Source: Acanthopleura granulata (taxonomy: Eukaryota; Mollusca; Polyplacophora; Chitonida; Chitonidae). From it: a stretch of 64,000 bases of DNA. Location: assembly GCA_016165875.1 (NCBI GenBank), contig JABBOT010000009.1, positions 13,768,370 to 13,832,369 on the forward strand, read 5' to 3'. This document shows, piece by piece, positions 60,133 through 64,000 of the stretch (position 1 is the stretch's first letter; the number at the start of each line of letters is the position of its first letter). The notes beneath the pieces were generated by a model. The model searched no databases. It was given only the letters and a program-made list of their open reading frames with translations, and was not told the DNA's origin. The translations under genes were made by a program, and so were the position numbers.

Positions 60133-61380
60133 GGGGTGAATTTGGTCATATTTTTTATTTCACATTCTTATTTTCCATTCTACATTTCCATTCTTTCCTC
60201 TCACTGAAAGAAGAAAACCACATTGGGATTGTAAATAGCTTTAAATTGACCAAAGTATAGCATATTGTGAAACAAGGCAGTTATTAGGGGATTAGTTCAC
60301 CCAAGGGGTTTCTTTTGTGAATAGACAAGCCTCTGGTAAATGTGTATTACCTTCTACTACAAACTGTGGTTGCTTGTGCAGACTATTCAGGTAAAACTAA
60401 TAACTAAAACAACAGCCTTAATCACCCCACAGGGATGCCATCGGGGGAGGGGTTTATAAACACATTCTAGCACGTTTGCTTGGAAATGTCAAGATAAGAT
60501 GCCAATTTACGCTTTCATGGAACATGATCAGATTTAATCTTTCAAGTAAGTAGGTTGATATGTTTACATTTTAACTGGAGGCAGGGTAATTCTTGATTAA
60601 AATTAATTAGCAAACGAATTAATGGCGAATTTTGTCACACATAATGCTTTTCCAGACATTTTGATCTTTTTCTCACTATTTTTGAGATTGTTGTGTGGTG
60701 AAATACTTTTATTTGTCGCTTATTTTTTCAATATAATGCCATGAAACTTGGTACACTTGTAGCGAAATACTTGAGCTAAAAACAATCCCACAGATTTTTG
60801 ACATCTTTTCTAGTTTTGAAAATATTAGTGAAAGAACATCAAGTTTTCAGAACCTTTTTAAATTTTTGGACAATTTAGGTTTAAATGATCACTCAAAAAA
60901 AAATCTAAGATAAATATTAAAACTCTGTGGGTCCGATTTTTAGTTTAAAAAGCAAATTATCCATTTATGGAAGAAAACTTTTGATTGTGAAAACTAGCGC
61001 AAAAAATAACAATTTGAAAAACAGCTCTGATTTTTTCTGTCTAGGATGTGTTTATAAACCCTCCCCCGGTGGGGTGATATTGTATTAGTTAATTGGTCTG
61101 CTAGGGTAGTCTGCACCAGCAGCCCTGCACAGTTTATAGCAGGAGGCAATACACAGTTACCAGAGGTTTGTCTATTCACAACAGGAAACCCCCTTCAGTG
61201 AGCCAACTCCCTTAATCAGGGGGAACTAAGAAAACACAACTGCCTTGATTCACATCATGTTACACTTTTTGCCAAATTTAAAGTATTTACCCTTCGAATT
61301 TTGTTTTGATCTATAAGTGAGAAGGAAGATAAGAGAATGAAGAATAAGAATGTGAAATTTAAAAAAAAATGACCAATTTT
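60133..61380. mobile_element. Fold-back element with about 340-bp inverted arms
   Basis: The left arm 60133-60480 and right arm about 61030-61380 are imperfect reverse complements. They share AATTTGGTCAT and TTTCACATTCTTATT at the outside, then CAAGGCAGTT, then GTGAATAGACAA.CCTCTGGTAA, then GGGGGAGGG.TTTATAAACACAT at the inside. The spacer of about 550 bp is AT-rich with no ORF of note. It resembles a large MITE/fold-back DNA transposon; no transposase in the window. Confidence 0.88.
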
Positions 61381-62722
61381 TACCTCTGAGGCGTTCTAAT
61401 ACCCTGAAAGCGTTTTAAATTTAGTTTAAAACAATAGATTGTACATTGAAAGTATTAGGTGATGCACTTAAAATGTTAGATTACAGCTTCAAACTAAATC
61501 TAGTTAAAGTACATCCATAATATCTTTTGGTAGTCGATGACAACATCGTTAGCGGTTCTGCCAAACGGAAGAGTTCATTGTGCAGAACTCATTGTGCAGA
61601 ACTCGAAAACGACATGGACGTACAAAGCTAAATACAAAATGGGCGATGCAGAGCCCGATGAAATGATGTCAACAGTGAAAGATAATATGCCTCTTAACGG
61701 CTTAGCTTTCTTAGCGTGGTTCATTAATATTTCAACACCTGCACGCCTGTCATGATTGTAGAAGCAAAGGAATCTAACGACAAAGAAATTAAGTCGTATA
61801 TTTTACTTTACAGTGTAAAAAATTCATATCGGGACTGACAGTAGAACTGGGCGACCTATCATTAGAAAGACGTTGCTCATGGTCGAAGTTCTGAATCCAA
61901 AACACATCGAAGTACTAGTTCACAAATATCGCATAAGACCATTTTGGATCACACTGTATATACAAGCATCTTTCGATCGAATCCTGAAGAAGACAACTGT
62001 ATTATTCCCACAAATGATGTTCAGTTCAATGCACTAGACTGACGGACTGTGCTCTCAAATACTATAATCGTCGAATCTTTGCGAAATTATCCCAATTTCC
62101 GCTACCTTAGTGCAGTGGCATATGTGAAAGAATACTTCCGCGACTAGAGCATTCACGTGACAGTTTACATGTTAGCTGACTATGGCTTATGTCATGGAAA
62201 CAACATACAGTTGTATGTAATGCAGTAAAAATGAGGAAATGACATAAATTTACGGATACACATTTCCCACAGTTTTTTCTCGCAGTTCGTTGGATGGTCT
62301 CTTGCCTTCCATCAATCAATATGGCACACACACTCAACTATTAATGTGTGGGAAAGATGGTCAGTTACTTAAGGGCCTTGGGTTTATATTCAATTCAGTC
62401 CCCGCCCGTACTTTACGCCAACTCTACGGTCTAATTTGAGACCAAATATTGAGACAATTCTACATGGAAGTATTCTTGCATAGTTTGAACCCATTGTATT
62501 TTTAACGACAATTTGTCAAACAGCTATGACGAATCAGCAGGCAAACAAAGCATTTTTGACTTCGGTAGTCAAGTTTTCCTGTAAGTATGTTTTCACTAAG
62601 TCGACACCCAATACTTGTCGTCAACAATGACACACGGGCTTTTAGATATTAGTATCGACCCGCCATGAATAAGCACAGTCTAGGATAAGACTACATCCGC
62701 CATTAGAGTCTGAGGTTCGGAT
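61381..62722. other. No gene supported
   Basis: A 72-codon ATG ORF at 61537-61755 contains a duplicated CATTGTGCAGAACT and matches nothing I know. The rest is plain. Confidence 0.35.
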
Positions 62723-62789
62723 ATGAAGCCACAATATTGGGGCATCTGCATTTTGTGGTCACTTTTCAATGTGATTTACTCTAACGATG
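62723..62789 (+). CDS. Possible signal-peptide first exon of an unidentified secreted protein
   Basis: ATG followed by 22 codons with a hydrophobic core (MKPQYWGICILWSLFNVIYS), then a strong donor, GATG|GTAAGTAC, with a phase 1 intron. The architecture is like exon 1 of the cysteine-rich peptide genes (short signal exon, phase 1 donor), but the sequence is different. No TATA box is evident and no certain second exon lies in the remaining 1.2 kb; the acceptor ending at about 62894 is in frame but leads to a stop after about 20 basic residues. Confidence 0.3.
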
Positions 62790-64000
62790 GTAAGTACATA
62801 TACGTTTATACATAAAAGTATCCAAGCCTTGTTTCGTATCTAACATGCTGTTCAGCTTTCTGATCATGGCATGTTAATCCACATTTATTTACCAGCCGTC
62901 ATTCAAAAACGACAAATAACACAAAGCAAGAAAAACCTAAAACAATGTATAAAATAAAAGATTTGGATGGCTTCACGCAAAGAAAAGCAGTCAACAGTTT
63001 TCATTGATGACGAAAAGATGGAATAAATGTTCCCGGGCTGATAAACAATATCAGTTTCCAAACGGTGTACCATTCTAGTGTAAATGATGTCAGTAAAGTG
63101 AAGAGAGCTCATGAGTGAGGCACTGTTCATTAATAAGATTACGAAATTCTCTCTTTAATGCAAAAACCTGTTTGAATTTTTATGTATTCGTTGCTCAGTT
63201 ATCTTGGTTTGAAGCTGACAACTGGGAATCTGAAGGTGCCCATGCTTTTAATTTTATAAGAGATTTTCCAATCAGAGAACTAGGAGACATCAGCTGTTTA
63301 AAAGCTGGCTGTAACACAAATGTTCTGAGTTGAATGTAAGATGTAACACCATAGGGACCGGACACTGTTTTAATGTTATATAATGTAATTATAACAAGTA
63401 CATGAGTGAGCAACACGGCAAAGTATTTCCAGACCATTGTGTTGTGGAGGGAGTATGTTTCTTGATCACTTCATATGATAAATTTACATATATACGTAAG
63501 TTCCAGCCACAACCATGGCAGCTTACCACAGCGTAAAGGGACGAGTTTTTCGCTCTTGGAACAATTACCTCACAGTCCACACACAAAGGCTGCGTTTCAT
63601 GTTAGCCAACGCAGAATGGTAAAGTGCCAATTTCCACTGTCGTTGTAGCTGAAAAAATACTTTACCGAAATGAACATAATATTGTCCAACCTGTCTGGCA
63701 AACTTAGCTTTGAACACGCACAGTCTTTCACTTGAATCAAATATTATGTCAGTTGTGCAGAGCGAGAGAGTTATGTCCAAAGGTAACTCAAGCAACTCGT
63801 ATACGAGGCCAATGCTATTTCTGGCGTTTATCATGATTGTCCCTGGACCAATAAACAAATACTGACAGTATTGAGCGAGGTGAGATAGAATAAAATTAAT
63901 ATCAAATTAAATAGTATTTTGTAGTAAAAAATACGCTTCGCCGTTAGAATGCCTTTGAATTTAATTGGTTTTTGTTTTTTAAGATAAATAATGTAAAATA
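62790..64000. other. Window end, no gene supported
   Basis: Short ORFs on both strands (for example minus 63858-63565 and plus 63196-63333), none recognisable with confidence. Confidence 0.35.

Noticed and set aside
61537..61755. 72-codon ATG ORF
   Set aside because: No family recognised, an internal short duplication, and no supporting splice or promoter signals.

Overview
The window reads as genomic DNA of an invertebrate animal, most likely a bivalve mollusc. Genes are split by GT-AG introns, gene density is low, and the sequence is AT-rich with many dispersed elements. It carries several copies of a tRNA-headed SINE ending in an (AAAT)n tail of a type I associate with bivalve genomes; the taxon is inferred from these features, not proven. 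A 13-N gap at 33774-33786 shows that this is a draft scaffold.

Region 1-18151 is dominated by a complete THOC6 gene on the minus strand. THOC6 is a WD40 subunit of the THO/TREX mRNA-export complex. I could trace 14 coding exons with matching phases at every junction (346 codons plus stop). Two tandem-repeat arrays in this gene are built from copies of its own splice sites: about 21 copies of a 36-bp unit carrying the donor of exon 13, and five copies of a 60-bp unit carrying the acceptor of exon 3. About 4.6 kb beyond the SINE-flanked 3' end (1-4600) has no recognisable gene. Between 18152 and 20935 there are only repeats, fold-back elements and one doubtful small ORF.

Region 20936-46136 is a near-identical tandem duplication of about 12.4 kb (copies A and B) meeting at the N gap. 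Each copy carries one small secreted cysteine-rich peptide gene with a TATA box, a signal-peptide exon and two exons that each encode a six-cysteine module. The second module has the spacing of a cysteine-stabilised alpha-beta (defensin / K-channel-toxin-like) fold. A phase-compatible alternative last exon lies downstream. Degraded older relatives of the gene body and of its promoter lie inside the same unit. A more diverged partial third unit follows from 46138 to about 51970, interrupted by a tectonin gene and a retroelement relic.

Region 46590-47885 (minus) is an intronless secreted tectonin-type six-bladed beta-propeller lectin. Region 49361-50943 (minus) is a decayed DIRS-like element: the RNase H tail, a tyrosine recombinase and an SGNH-hydrolase-like segment.

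Region 52000-64000 holds mainly repeats: a pair of diverged direct repeats, three SINE copies, a 1.25-kb element with roughly 340-bp inverted arms, and a possible signal-peptide first exon at 62723. The tectonin lectin and the cysteine-rich peptides together look like an innate-immunity-type secreted repertoire next to a housekeeping mRNA-export gene; that functional link is inference.
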